A stretch of 42,719 nucleotides of DNA from a virus. Where the stretch lies: IMG/VR virus record IMGVR_UViG_3300031565_000101, positions 1 to 42,719 of that record; one strand, given 5' to 3'. Below the pieces are notes generated by a model. That model was not told where the DNA came from and ran no database searches. It was given only the letters and a program-made list of their open reading frames with translations. Made by a program: the position numbers and the translations under genes. This document shows, piece by piece, positions 24,959-33,990 of the stretch. How positions within the stretch are numbered: the first letter of the stretch is position 1; each line of letters opens with the position of its first letter.

Positions 24959-27783
24959 TATATGATTCCTTTTCTTCGTAGGAAATTCGTATATATTTTT
25001 TCGCCTGCGTCACTTGACATTGCTGCAAGAGCCTCATCTTGTGTCAATACATTTACAACTTTTAACTTATTCACAACGGGAGCACTGGACTGTTGCTGCG
25101 CTTTAACACCTAATTTTCCATCAGCGCCACGTGACAGTGGCATCACTGCCTCGGGGCCAGCTTCACCCATTAAAGCCATTGGCGAAAGTGTAGGCCCATC
25201 GGTGACAAAACCATTCGCCATGGGAACTACTTTGCCAAGATTAAACATAGCACCCATTGCATATTTACCAGTATTCAAAAAGTTTTGGCCTGTCGCTTCA
25301 GTTCCCGGCGTCCCTGCACTACCGGCAGCCGCAGGATTAAGCGCGCCAATCGCGGCCATTAACATTTTAGCTAACATCATCTTAATAATCATTTTATTAA
25401 GTTCGCCTAAAACACCCGCGACAAAACTTTTGAAGTTCGCAGTTCCGGTTGTTGCTAAGTCATTTAACGTGTTCGTTAAACCATCCAATGCTCCAACGGC
25501 TACATCTCCAAGATTTGCCCATAAGTTTGTAGCGTCACTTAACCATTGTTCTATTTTTACGTTAAACGCTGAGACTCCGCGTTGACCCTCTTGAATTTCC
25601 TTTAATTTCTCAGCGTATAAATCCATCATAGCATTAAGTTGACGTTGACCTTCAACTGTTTTTAATATCTCAATACCAATCATTCTTTCAACAACTACTT
25701 GATACTCAGCCATCTTTACGGCGCGTTCACGCTCTTCTGGAATTTTGCCAAGTAAAGTTAATTCAAAATCTAATTCTTTGTTTAGTTGCTCAATGTTACG
25801 AGACGCTTCTAATGCTACGACTTCTTGTAACGCGTCCTTGTACTCTTTTAGTTTTTTGTTTACCCACTCTTGATTGTCAGGACTCTCGGCTAACGCTGCG
25901 TTTTGAAATGTGATTATATCCGTAGCGCGTTCGCGTAGTTCATTTCCTGCAAGCAGTAAAGTTTTTTCTTCTTTTAATGCAGCCATCATGTCTTTCATAA
26001 TCTGGCTGCCAGCCTCGCCTTCAGCCTTTTGAACTGCTGAAGTAATAACTTGTTGGTCAACAACGCTTTGGTTGTAGTCATCAATTAATGCGAGACGTGC
26101 TTTTTCTTGTGTTAGTAAAATTATGTTATTTTCTATTTCTTGTTCTTTTGCTCTTTGCATTCGACCAACTGATGAACCCGTATCTTGACCATCCTTGATT
26201 ATTTCTGGTATTCCGGCATACTCTGACATCTCGAACATTGGTTTTGCTTGTTTTGGTAACAGTTTATCTGCATTAGCTCGGATAATGCCCATCACTTCTC
26301 GGATACTTGCATACCCAGAGAGCACCTCTTTTATTCCTTGTACATAATCATCCCAATATCCGTCCCAACCTTCTCTAAAAGTTTTTGATTCTCCTGTAAG
26401 TACTTTCATCTCAGCTGCAATCGCACCTATATATCCCGCTATAGCAACGAAAGTAAGAGAAGCAGGTAACACCATAGAGCCCCAGAACAATTTTGCTGCC
26501 GCCGTTGCGCCTATCATTATACTCTTAATGCCTAAAATTGCAAACCCTAATTTTGAAAGGACAATTAATACTGGACCAATCGCAGCAGTGACACCGACGA
26601 GTCTAATTATGTACAGTTTTGTAGTATCACTTAGTTCCATCCACCATGTTGATGCAGCTTTAAGATGCTCGCCCATTTTCAAAACGACTGGAGCTAACGT
26701 TGCACCAATGTCTTTTGCAACACCTTTTATATGATGCCAAGCAATTATCATTTGAGCTGTAAACGACTTTAAGTTCGCGGTCGCTAGCGCTTGCGTTCGA
26801 CCACCTGCATTATTTAATCGCTCACCCCAGTTTCGAATCTCATCCGACATTCCAAGCAATGGAAGAATAACTTGTTGAGACCGCGCTGCGAATCCCAACA
26901 TATCTAACGTTGCACTTTTTGTTTTAGCCGACATGCCTCCAAGAAGTACAGTCATGTCACCAATAACATCAGCAAGTGGTCTGAGATTTCCAGTTTCAAC
27001 GTCGTATAATTCAAGACCGTATTTTTTCCATTCTGCGGCATTTTCACGAGCACCCATCATCATAAAACGTAACATACGACCAAATGCAGAACCAGCCTCT
27101 GAACCTTTAATATTTTGCTTAGCATACGCGGCTAAAATTGCAGTACCTTCTTCGAGTTGAATACCCCAAGTTTTCATCGCTGCAGCTGCTTCATTTGTTA
27201 AAGCTTCAGCAAATTGAGAAATAGTTGCTTGTGATAATTCGTTAGCAGCAGTAAGTACATCTGTTACTCGTGTTAAGTTCTTTAAGTTTACTTCAGCATC
27301 TTTTGAAGTTAAAGCAAGTGCAGCCTGTGAACCAACAGCCATTTCTGTCGCTTGACTTAAATCAAAACTACCTGCTGTTGCGAAACGTTCAACAGCCGAA
27401 AGAGCCGTCATTGATTGTGTTGCGTTAAGTCCAGCTGAACCTAAGTAAAAGTAGGCTTTTGCTAAATCGGTCGAAGACTGTGTTGACTTTTTCGATAGCG
27501 CTCCGGCAGTCTGTTCCATCTTCTTTCGCATCTCATCAGACACGTCGCCGTATAATGCGAGCGACTTTGTCATTGCATCATCGAAACTCGCGAACGCTTT
27601 AACTGAAGCAGCAGCTAATCCCACTAAGGGGAGAGTAACTCGCATAGTCATCGTTCGGCCAGCACGCCCCATTGCTTCAGACGTGGCACGCAACTTTTTC
27701 TCTGCCGTGTTTAGCATTGAAACAAACTGCGTACCATCCAAACGAAGATGCGCGATTAAATTACCGAGGTCCATTGTTGCCAT
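24958..27783 (-). CDS. Tape measure protein
   Basis: A 941-residue protein with a TP901-type minor-tail domain near residues 50-290 (FASFDDAMTKSLALYGDVSD, then AKAYFYLGSAGLNA). Hydrophobic segments at about 385-455 and a long helical region (540-740) follow. The lambda-H-like C-terminus contains LMGEAGPEAVMPLSRG. It sets tail length, at roughly 1.5 angstrom per residue about 140 nm, and is ejected with the DNA. It follows the chaperone genes, the standard order. Confidence 0.93.
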   Translation of the reverse strand: MATMDLGNLIAHLRLDGTQFVSMLNTAEKKLRATSEAMGRAGRTMTMRVTLPLVGLAAASVKAFASFDDAMTKSLALYGDVSDEMRKKMEQTAGALSKKSTQSSTDLAKAYFYLGSAGLNATQSMTALSAVERFATAGSFDLSQATEMAVGSQAALALTSKDAEVNLKNLTRVTDVLTAANELSQATISQFAEALTNEAAAAMKTWGIQLEEGTAILAAYAKQNIKGSEAGSAFGRMLRFMMMGARENAAEWKKYGLELYDVETGNLRPLADVIGDMTVLLGGMSAKTKSATLDMLGFAARSQQVILPLLGMSDEIRNWGERLNNAGGRTQALATANLKSFTAQMIIAWHHIKGVAKDIGATLAPVVLKMGEHLKAASTWWMELSDTTKLYIIRLVGVTAAIGPVLIVLSKLGFAILGIKSIMIGATAAAKLFWGSMVLPASLTFVAIAGYIGAIAAEMKVLTGESKTFREGWDGYWDDYVQGIKEVLSGYASIREVMGIIRANADKLLPKQAKPMFEMSEYAGIPEIIKDGQDTGSSVGRMQRAKEQEIENNIILLTQEKARLALIDDYNQSVVDQQVITSAVQKAEGEAGSQIMKDMMAALKEEKTLLLAGNELRERATDIITFQNAALAESPDNQEWVNKKLKEYKDALQEVVALEASRNIEQLNKELDFELTLLGKIPEERERAVKMAEYQVVVERMIGIEILKTVEGQRQLNAMMDLYAEKLKEIQEGQRGVSAFNVKIEQWLSDATNLWANLGDVAVGALDGLTNTLNDLATTGTANFKSFVAGVLGELNKMIIKMMLAKMLMAAIGALNPAAAGSAGTPGTEATGQNFLNTGKYAMGAMFNLGKVVPMANGFVTDGPTLSPMALMGEAGPEAVMPLSRGADGKLGVKAQQQSSAPVVNKLKVVNVLTQDEALAAMSSDAGEKIYTNFLRRKGII

Positions 27784-27786
27784 TAG

Positions 27787-28125
27787 TTACTTTCGTTTAA
27801 TGCCTAAGAATCCTAACCATCTACTTTTTGAAGCTTCTGTTTTCTGCTCTAACTTTTGCTTAACAAGAGTTTTTTCATCTACGAACTTAATTACGAAGTC
27901 ACTCACCTTTGTCTTTCGTATTTCTGACTGCTTAATCCATGAGCGTCGAACTTCAGCCGTAAGCTGTGCAATGTACATGTAAAGTGCGCTAAATCTATTC
28001 GGCTCTTCATTTAAGTATACAATCCAGTCAGTAAATTCTAATGAGCTCGTAGTCCGTTTTACATATTGAATAGGTGAATGAAGATGAGAGGCTAAACGGA
28101 ACCAGCTTAACCTCTCACCCGTCAT
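27787..28125 (-). CDS. Tail assembly chaperone, gpT-like part (made as a frameshift extension)
   Basis: A 112-residue frame that continues the gpG-like gene in the -1 frame. It contains the W..R pattern of T-type extensions (LEFTDWIVYLNEEPNRFSAL, then IAQLTAEV), which bind tail tube and tape measure. Its own ATG at 28125 overlaps the G-like stop (ATGA), but no ribosome binding site at proper distance is seen. Most of it is therefore probably made as a G-T fusion through the slippery site at 28128-28134. It ends two codons before the tape-measure start. Confidence 0.8.
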   Translation of the reverse strand: MTGERLSWFRLASHLHSPIQYVKRTTSSLEFTDWIVYLNEEPNRFSALYMYIAQLTAEVRRSWIKQSEIRKTKVSDFVIKFVDEKTLVKQKLEQKTEASKSRWLGFLGIKRK

Positions 28126-28134
28126 TCGTTTTTT
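28085..28134 (-). promoter_or_regulatory. Programmed -1 ribosomal frameshift site
   Basis: On the minus strand the heptamer A AAA AAC (28134-28128) sits in the zero frame of the G-like gene, four codons before its stop ends. A Shine-Dalgarno-like AAGGAA lies just upstream. Ten bases after the heptamer a 13-pair hairpin (28117-28085) with a 7-base loop begins: stem TGAGAGGTTAAGC against GTTTAGCCTCTCA, two G-U pairs. Slipping by -1 enters exactly the frame of the T-like gene. All three classical elements are present. Confidence 0.88.
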
Positions 28135-28466
28135 GCTTCTTCCTTCGACTTCTCAGACAAACCGTTAATGTCTTGAGCTGCATCAAATAAAGCACTTAGG
28201 ACTACTGCTGGAAACTTTGATACCTCTGCTTCGGGAACCTGCTTACCTTCTGAATCAAGCAAGCACATACTGACGAGCTTCGACTGCACACCCGTGAACT
28301 TTTTGGTCTTTCCTTCGCCCATTCTTTCGTTGACAAAGTCAAACCACTCGTCGCGTCGTTGACCGTCGAAACCCGACAGTACATAATTTTTTGGTATGCC
28401 ATCTTTGTCTGTTAAAGTCACAGGGTTAAACGGTAATACTAACGAAAAATCTAATGCCTTACTCAT
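28122..28466 (-). CDS. Tail assembly chaperone, gpG-like
   Basis: A 114-residue acidic protein placed between tail tube and tape measure genes, the gpG position. It begins with a beta-type segment (LVLPFNPVTLTDKDGIPKNY) and carries FDGQRRDEWFDFVNERM and PAVVLSALFDAAQDINGL, typical of G-like chaperones. It should bind and protect the tape measure before tube assembly, together with a smaller amount of the G-T fusion. GGAAAGGA precedes the start. Confidence 0.82.
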   Translation of the reverse strand: MSKALDFSLVLPFNPVTLTDKDGIPKNYVLSGFDGQRRDEWFDFVNERMGEGKTKKFTGVQSKLVSMCLLDSEGKQVPEAEVSKFPAVVLSALFDAAQDINGLSEKSKEEAKNE

Positions 28467-28497
28467 CTTACTAAATCCTTTCCAATATTAAAGTGGG

Positions 28498-28941
28498 TTA
28501 TGCTGCCGCAGTGTAATCAGGTGCCGTCTCTACACCGGCGTCAGTCTGATTGCTCGGGACAATTGTTACTGTCGCTGTAGGTTGCTCGCCTTCAACGATG
28601 TTGCCCGGTATGAACTTATCAAGCCATCCGTAAAAGGCTACAGTCGATGTGTCCGGGAACGTGATAGTAATAAGCTGGTTATCTTTAATCATGTCTACAA
28701 TATCATCGTAGAACTTCGCGTCGTAGCTTACGACTAAGGTCATCGGCGTCATTGTGATAAGTTTCTTTGGTGCCTTTGTTCTGTACAAAGTGTTTCTCAT
28801 CGTCGTTGTGTCAGTTTCGCCGCCAGCGTCCATCCCAGGAGGAGTTATTTCTTTCTCCCAAAACGTTATGCCGGGGCCTGTTCCACTTCCTTGGTCTCCG
28901 AACGCGATAGTCGTTGCGAAGCCGTCATCAATTCTACTCAT
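28498..28941 (-). CDS. Major tail tube protein
   Basis: A 147-residue beta-rich protein with a typical tail tube composition: Thr/Asp/Gly rich, GGETDTTTMRNTLYRTKAPK, and a central TMTPMTLVVSYDAKFYDDIV, then ITITFPDTSTVAFYGWLDKF. The fold would be gpV/Hcp-like, polymerising into the tube. Its location before the G-like chaperone and after the terminator supports the call. AAAGGA precedes the ATG. Confidence 0.83.
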   Translation of the reverse strand: MSRIDDGFATTIAFGDQGSGTGPGITFWEKEITPPGMDAGGETDTTTMRNTLYRTKAPKKLITMTPMTLVVSYDAKFYDDIVDMIKDNQLITITFPDTSTVAFYGWLDKFIPGNIVEGEQPTATVTIVPSNQTDAGVETAPDYTAAA

Positions 28942-28960
28942 TTGTAATTCCTTTCAAAAA

Positions 28961-29410
28961 TTATACTTCTTCTAATGTCACGTTAAAGTTCAACTCGAAC
29001 TTATATCTTCTTTTGGTTCCCGACTCAGTGCCGAGATTTAGAACGCCACTGAATTTTGTTGCTGCCCAAAAATAGTATGAGTTTGTACCCACTATTACTG
29101 CGACTTTTTGGACATCGCTTAAATCGGTTAAAACACTTTTTAGTTTCAAATAACCTGTCTCATAGTCTAATGCTCTTAATTGTATAATGATTCCGTAATG
29201 CTTAAAATTTTCGCCGGACGACATGTCCCGGCTATTTATAACATCTTGAGAATCGTTTACACATGCAGCGTTATCTTCAACGTTATTTCCATCAGGTAAT
29301 GACATTTCATATAAAGGCCAGTCGCCACTACTGCTTGGCAGGGTAAATAGTTCCTGAGCGACTAAATACGTTTTCAAAATCAAACAAGATGTATCAGATA
29401 AATTAGCCAT
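28961..29410 (-). CDS. Tail terminator-like protein
   Basis: A 149-residue protein starting at ATG 29410 (TGATG overlap with the giant gene). Its order, right before the tail tube gene, and its mixed strand/helix pattern suggest a gpU/minor-capsid-type tail terminator that caps the tube and joins it to the head. It is clearly homologous to the last 150 residues of the preceding protein: shared HYGxxIxxRAxxYETG and an SGxxxLGxExGTxxRRYxFxL block. The family assignment is by position and pattern. Confidence 0.7.
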   Translation of the reverse strand: MANLSDTSCLILKTYLVAQELFTLPSSSGDWPLYEMSLPDGNNVEDNAACVNDSQDVINSRDMSSGENFKHYGIIIQLRALDYETGYLKLKSVLTDLSDVQKVAVIVGTNSYYFWAATKFSGVLNLGTESGTKRRYKFELNFNVTLEEV

Positions 29411-32400
29411 CAATTCGTACGAGTCAAATGCTTCAAAATACTATCAAAATTTAATGTAAATAAATAACGCCGTTTCGTTGTCCCTACCTCTTGTCCTAAA
29501 GAAATAATACCGGACATATTCGAAAAGCAAACAATTCTGTAAGTCTCTAAATCATCAAGTATTATTATTTCATTTTTTACAGTTTCTAATAAAGCCAGAA
29601 TTGCTTTTATCTTCGCTTTACCTGTCTCATAATTGGATGCTCTGATTTTTATCTGTAAACCATAATGCGTAGTTGGATATGATATTCTAATTCTTGTTTC
29701 AAGTCTCGGAGTCGTATCATATATGGCGCACGCGTTATTTATAACATCTGGCAAAGATGATGTGTATATAGGCCAACCGCTTTCTAAACTTGGCAAAGAA
29801 ACAATAGCCTCAGCAATTAAATACGCGCCTATAATGTAACAAGGTGAAAATGCTAACACATCATCAATATCATAAGTTGCTGATACGACTGTAACCGCAG
29901 AGCTGTCTGTTAAGTCTAATTCATCGTACACAGATATGTCGAGCTGTGTGCCATTTACTATTTCAGTATAATCAGTAACTTCAATACTATCTACGACAAG
30001 AATTTCATAAACGGGAATTAAAACATTAGTTTCATCACTAACTCCAACATTGTCAACTACTAATATTTCCAGTATAGAAATGTGTGCAGATATTCCATCA
30101 GATAAAACAATGTCATCAGCAACGTCCACCTCCAAAACGCCAATAACACTTGCTACAATATCTACTTCATCAGCAATACCAATATCGTCATAAACAGAAA
30201 CTTCAAGTGTAGAAATACTAATCGCTGAAATATCGGTAATACCTATATTGTCAGTGACTAACACTTCAAAGGTTGAAATTTGTATCGTTATCGCATCGGC
30301 AACAACCACATTATCATATACAGATATTTCATAGACAGCGATTTGAACGTCTACTTCATCACTAACTCCAACATCATCAGAAACAGACAGGTCGTAGAAA
30401 TTTAATGAGCCAGCGACAGTTTCTGTTACTTGAACATTATCAAATACATAAACATTCAAAGTACCAATATCTTGACGGATTGCTGTGACACCATCTGTAA
30501 GACCTACTATATCACTGATTACAATCTCAAGTAACGGATAGAACGTATCAACTGATTCAGTTATTCCTATGTCATCAGCAACGGCAACCACAAGAACCGG
30601 CTCAAGCACTTCAATAACATCCGTAAGGCTAATTGTGTCACTAACAGATACTTCAAGAATCGAAATCTCTATGGCCGTTTCGTCACTTACTCCTACAGCA
30701 TCACTTACCAGCACTTCCAAGATAGGAATAGATGCCGTTATATCATCAGAAACACCAATGGAATCAGACGCTAAAATCTCAAGAACTGGAATTGAGGCTT
30801 CCGTTACATCACTCAGACCGACAGTGTCTGACACATAAACATCAAGGATATTCGCTGCATCTTCGATAAATAAATGATCTATGACAAAACTATGTGTTGG
30901 GTTTCCTGGAGAGACATGATTAAACCTAACCCTTAGTTTACCGTCTGATATGTAGTCAATGTCATTTATCAGATTAAAGCTATAAGATTCTTCAACCGCA
31001 CTTGATGGAAAATCATTTGCACTGGCAGTTACATTCACCCAGTCCAATATGTTGTAATTGTATTGCTGTAACTTAACAATGTGGGAGGGATTTCCTATAT
31101 AGTAACCAACCATGTTAAGCTGCATATCAGGGTCAGGAACAGAATAGTCACCACCAAATTCAAACTCAAAATCAAATCCGGGCGTGCCTGTCACTTCGTC
31201 TATAATCAGTTCATTGTCATCTTCTGAATAAACGTCTATTAAACTACCAGAACCTATCGTGTCTAATGGGACAGTAACCGTTATGGAAGTGGGCAAGAAC
31301 CAAGGAACTACAACCTGACCAGTTACATTCTCTGTTACTACAATTGCATCGCTGACATATACTTCATAAACTGCAATCTGTACATCAGTTTCGTCACTTA
31401 CTCCAACATTATCAGCAACTGTCAATTCGTAAAGATTCAACCGACTTGTAACATCTTCTGCTACTTGAATATCGTCATACACATAAACATTCAAAGTAGC
31501 AGCGTCTTGACGGATTGCTGTGATGCCATCCGTAAGTCCTATGGCCTCACTAACAGCAATTTCCAGTAATGGATAATATGTCTCAACTGACTCGGTTATG
31601 CCTATAGCATCGAATACAGCAACTTCCAAGACTGGGATGAGGACTTCAGTTTCATCAGTAACAGCAATCGAATCACTAACTGATACCTCAAGAATAGAAA
31701 TCTCAACAACAACACTATCGCTCAATCCAATATCATCAGTAACCGAAACCTCGTACAGAGATAAAGCTAATTCAACATCATCCGATACCCCGATGCCATC
31801 ACTTACTGCCACTTCCAGTAATGGCATCTCGTTGACTACAATATCTTGAACTGCTACATCATCAAAAATGCTGACATTATATAATGGCAACTCGTGGTCA
31901 CTTAGGTCTGTAACACTAATCAAATCGCTGACATATATCTCGTACAAATCCAGTTCCGAAACAGCCTCATCGGACAGACCTACATCATCATAAACATAAA
32001 CTTCTAATGCTCCTGATATGGCAACGACAACTTCATCGGACACGCCAACTAAATCTGAAACACTTACTTCAAGAATTGGAATCGAGGCGGAAACATCATC
32101 GGCAACGCCGATATTGTCGCTGACGTTTACTGATAATACACCGGCGCCAGGAATTTCGACAGCAACATCTTCGGCAAGACCGATGGCATCATTGACGTTA
32201 ATTTCATGGATTAAATTCAGTGACAATTTATATATTGATATTGGACTGGTGTAAGTAGAAACAAATAAAAATCCAGAATGAAAGGAAACTTCATTTGGAG
32301 AAGTTCCATTAAAAGCGTATGTCGTAAATTCATCTGTTGCAGGGTCTATGCGCACAAGATAGCCTGGTGTGCCTGCATATAAGGCCCAAATCCATGTGCC

Positions 32401-33972
32401 ATCGTAAAATGTGCCATAGCATGACGTTGACCGTCCAGTATCAATATTTGTAATGTCTGAAAGGTCAGATTTGGAAATTTTCAAAACATTATGTGTTCCT
32501 CCTTCGAGTCCAACCCACACATGATTAGCCGTAAAGGCCAAATCATCCGTAGGGCCGCCTGTAAAAGCTTGGTTTATCTCAGACAAATCAGAAGGGGCTA
32601 TTTTTAGTATAGAAGACCCCGCAATTGTAGTTGCACCATACAGGTTTGTTCCATCAAACCCTAAAGCATGACCAGAAGCTTTTGACAGAGATGTATTAGC
32701 ATCAGCCACAGCCCACGTTGACATATCATATTTGACAATAGAAGCTTCACCAAAACACAAAACGTACAAATATGATTCGTCTGTTGCGATAGAACCGTTG
32801 TCACAATCATAACCTGTATCTTGTATTACATCAGAAGCACTCAGGTCGGAAGGATTGACCTCAGATACGGCAATTCTGCCACTTTCCAAATGAAGTGCAT
32901 ATAATTTCTCTTTTGTGGAGCTATAAATCAAATCATATACACCACCATGATTGCCATCGTCGGGAAATGTTTTTACAGTGTAATCGGATAAATCAGAGGC
33001 GTTTATTTTAAGTAACTTACCGGGGTTTACTACAAGACCAACATACACATAGCCGTTCAGATAGACCATCGAATAAGGTGTATCTTCGCCGGAAGCGTAA
33101 GTGTGACTGTCATATTCAAAAAGACTACATGCTTCGGAAACATCATCGGCAACGCCGATATTGTCGCTGACGTTTACTGATAAAGCACCGGCAGAGACGA
33201 TTTCTATGGAGACAGCATCCGTCAAACCGATAAGTGAAAATACCAGAACCATCAGAATTGGAATCTGGACGCTGGGTGTATCTGCTACGCCTATATCATC
33301 AAAGACATTGACTTCAAGCGGTGGCGGAGCTACCTCGTTCCACGCACCCATTACCCAGTTAAAGTCATCGGAAGTACCGCCGCTGACGTAGGTATGCGTT
33401 ACCGTTGCTGGGCCGCTCACCGGTAATGAGTACGCCGCACCGGTCTGCATGCTACCTTCGTCAATACTTGGCGTAGTAAGAAGGGTTATTCCTGTTGTAA
33501 TTGAAGCAAATTGGTCCTTTTCACCGTGAGTCATGCAGGAGACACAGACTGAATCTGCCGGTACTGAAGCTATCGAACATGCAACATTAGCACCACTGCT
33601 ATCAGAAGCTCCACCAGAATTGAAGAAGGAGGCATTTGCACCTGAATTAGTAAAGTCAACACAGCAATATCTTAAATTTTGAGAAGTAGCAGCATTGGGA
33701 ATAACTACCGTCTTCTCAACAGAAGCAACCGGCGAGAGATAATACCATATCTCTGTGCCGCCCTCCGCAGATAATTGCGTAGAGCCACACTGCGTCATGG
33801 CCTGCCCATCGTAGGTAGGCGTTCCGGAAGTTACTTTGGCGGCAGCATTGGTCGCATTACATATAGTAAGAACGACCAGCTTGCTATTAGCTCCCGCTGT
33901 AAACGGAAAACTAATAGAAGCATCAGAACTTAATGCAGTAACTTTACCAGCACTGTTATAGGTGAATGCCAT
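29410..33972 (-). CDS. Giant modular repeat protein with C-terminal tail-terminator-like domain (candidate neck/collar fibre)
   Basis: A 1520-residue protein with no signal peptide. Order: beta-sandwich-like N-terminal domain (1-214), three 21-residue repeats (about 219-283), a beta-propeller-like domain (about 284-590, recurring KIxxSDLS and YLYVL-type blades), about 14 repeats (591-886), a second beta-sandwich of carbohydrate-binding look (about 887-1040, LDHxF-like end), about 15 repeats (1042-1360), then a domain homologous to the adjacent tail terminator-like protein (1372-1520). The repeat consensus is near LEVxVSDxIGVSDxVxxxIP. It is probably a long extended fibre whose base docks at the head-tail junction, with glycan- or receptor-binding domains outwards. 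Role and docking are inference; the domain homology is visible. Confidence 0.75.
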   Translation of the reverse strand: MAFTYNSAGKVTALSSDASISFPFTAGANSKLVVLTICNATNAAAKVTSGTPTYDGQAMTQCGSTQLSAEGGTEIWYYLSPVASVEKTVVIPNAATSQNLRYCCVDFTNSGANASFFNSGGASDSSGANVACSIASVPADSVCVSCMTHGEKDQFASITTGITLLTTPSIDEGSMQTGAAYSLPVSGPATVTHTYVSGGTSDDFNWVMGAWNEVAPPPLEVNVFDDIGVADTPSVQIPILMVLVFSLIGLTDAVSIEIVSAGALSVNVSDNIGVADDVSEACSLFEYDSHTYASGEDTPYSMVYLNGYVYVGLVVNPGKLLKINASDLSDYTVKTFPDDGNHGGVYDLIYSSTKEKLYALHLESGRIAVSEVNPSDLSASDVIQDTGYDCDNGSIATDESYLYVLCFGEASIVKYDMSTWAVADANTSLSKASGHALGFDGTNLYGATTIAGSSILKIAPSDLSEINQAFTGGPTDDLAFTANHVWVGLEGGTHNVLKISKSDLSDITNIDTGRSTSCYGTFYDGTWIWALYAGTPGYLVRIDPATDEFTTYAFNGTSPNEVSFHSGFLFVSTYTSPISIYKLSLNLIHEINVNDAIGLAEDVAVEIPGAGVLSVNVSDNIGVADDVSASIPILEVSVSDLVGVSDEVVVAISGALEVYVYDDVGLSDEAVSELDLYEIYVSDLISVTDLSDHELPLYNVSIFDDVAVQDIVVNEMPLLEVAVSDGIGVSDDVELALSLYEVSVTDDIGLSDSVVVEISILEVSVSDSIAVTDETEVLIPVLEVAVFDAIGITESVETYYPLLEIAVSEAIGLTDGITAIRQDAATLNVYVYDDIQVAEDVTSRLNLYELTVADNVGVSDETDVQIAVYEVYVSDAIVVTENVTGQVVVPWFLPTSITVTVPLDTIGSGSLIDVYSEDDNELIIDEVTGTPGFDFEFEFGGDYSVPDPDMQLNMVGYYIGNPSHIVKLQQYNYNILDWVNVTASANDFPSSAVEESYSFNLINDIDYISDGKLRVRFNHVSPGNPTHSFVIDHLFIEDAANILDVYVSDTVGLSDVTEASIPVLEILASDSIGVSDDITASIPILEVLVSDAVGVSDETAIEISILEVSVSDTISLTDVIEVLEPVLVVAVADDIGITESVDTFYPLLEIVISDIVGLTDGVTAIRQDIGTLNVYVFDNVQVTETVAGSLNFYDLSVSDDVGVSDEVDVQIAVYEISVYDNVVVADAITIQISTFEVLVTDNIGITDISAISISTLEVSVYDDIGIADEVDIVASVIGVLEVDVADDIVLSDGISAHISILEILVVDNVGVSDETNVLIPVYEILVVDSIEVTDYTEIVNGTQLDISVYDELDLTDSSAVTVVSATYDIDDVLAFSPCYIIGAYLIAEAIVSLPSLESGWPIYTSSLPDVINNACAIYDTTPRLETRIRISYPTTHYGLQIKIRASNYETGKAKIKAILALLETVKNEIIILDDLETYRIVCFSNMSGIISLGQEVGTTKRRYLFTLNFDSILKHLTRTN
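29893..30849 (-). repeat. 21-residue (63-base) repeat array, block C
   Basis: About 15 tandem units of roughly 21 codons, residues 1042-1360 of the giant protein, with consensus LEVxVSDxIGVSDxVxxxIP. Units diverge at DNA level. Residues 1106-1231 match residues 761-886 of block B collinearly without a gap, offset by 345 codons, so a run of six units was duplicated as one piece. Confidence 0.85.
31315..32202 (-). repeat. 21-residue repeat array, block B
   Basis: About 14 units (residues 591-886) between the propeller-like and the second beta-sandwich domains. The first units share a 48-base perfect sequence (32088-32135) with the end of block A (33135-33182), so the propeller-like domain is bracketed by direct repeats. 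Confidence 0.85.
33124..33318 (-). repeat. 21-residue repeat array, block A
   Basis: Three units (residues about 219-283) just after the N-terminal domain. The last unit encodes LSVNVSDNIGVADDVS, repeated exactly at the start of block B on the other side of the propeller-like domain. Confidence 0.75.
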
Positions 33973-33990
33973 TTACCTGTTCTTCCAACT

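Noticed and set aside
24962-25585. 207-residue plus-strand frame
   Set aside because: It is antisense to the tape measure gene, lacks a ribosome binding site and has a low-complexity Ala/Pro/Ser pattern mirrored from the real gene. The same holds for other plus-strand frames such as 7119-7556, 22275-22682 and 37940-38230.
29893-32202. Repeat array considered as CRISPR or non-coding satellite
   Set aside because: The period is 63 bases, the frame stays open throughout, units vary at silent and coding sites and there are no spacers; it is a protein repeat.
32203-33123. Propeller-like domain as an enzyme (for example sialidase or lyase)
   Set aside because: No Asp-box or catalytic residues are recognisable; it is reported only as a binding-type domain.
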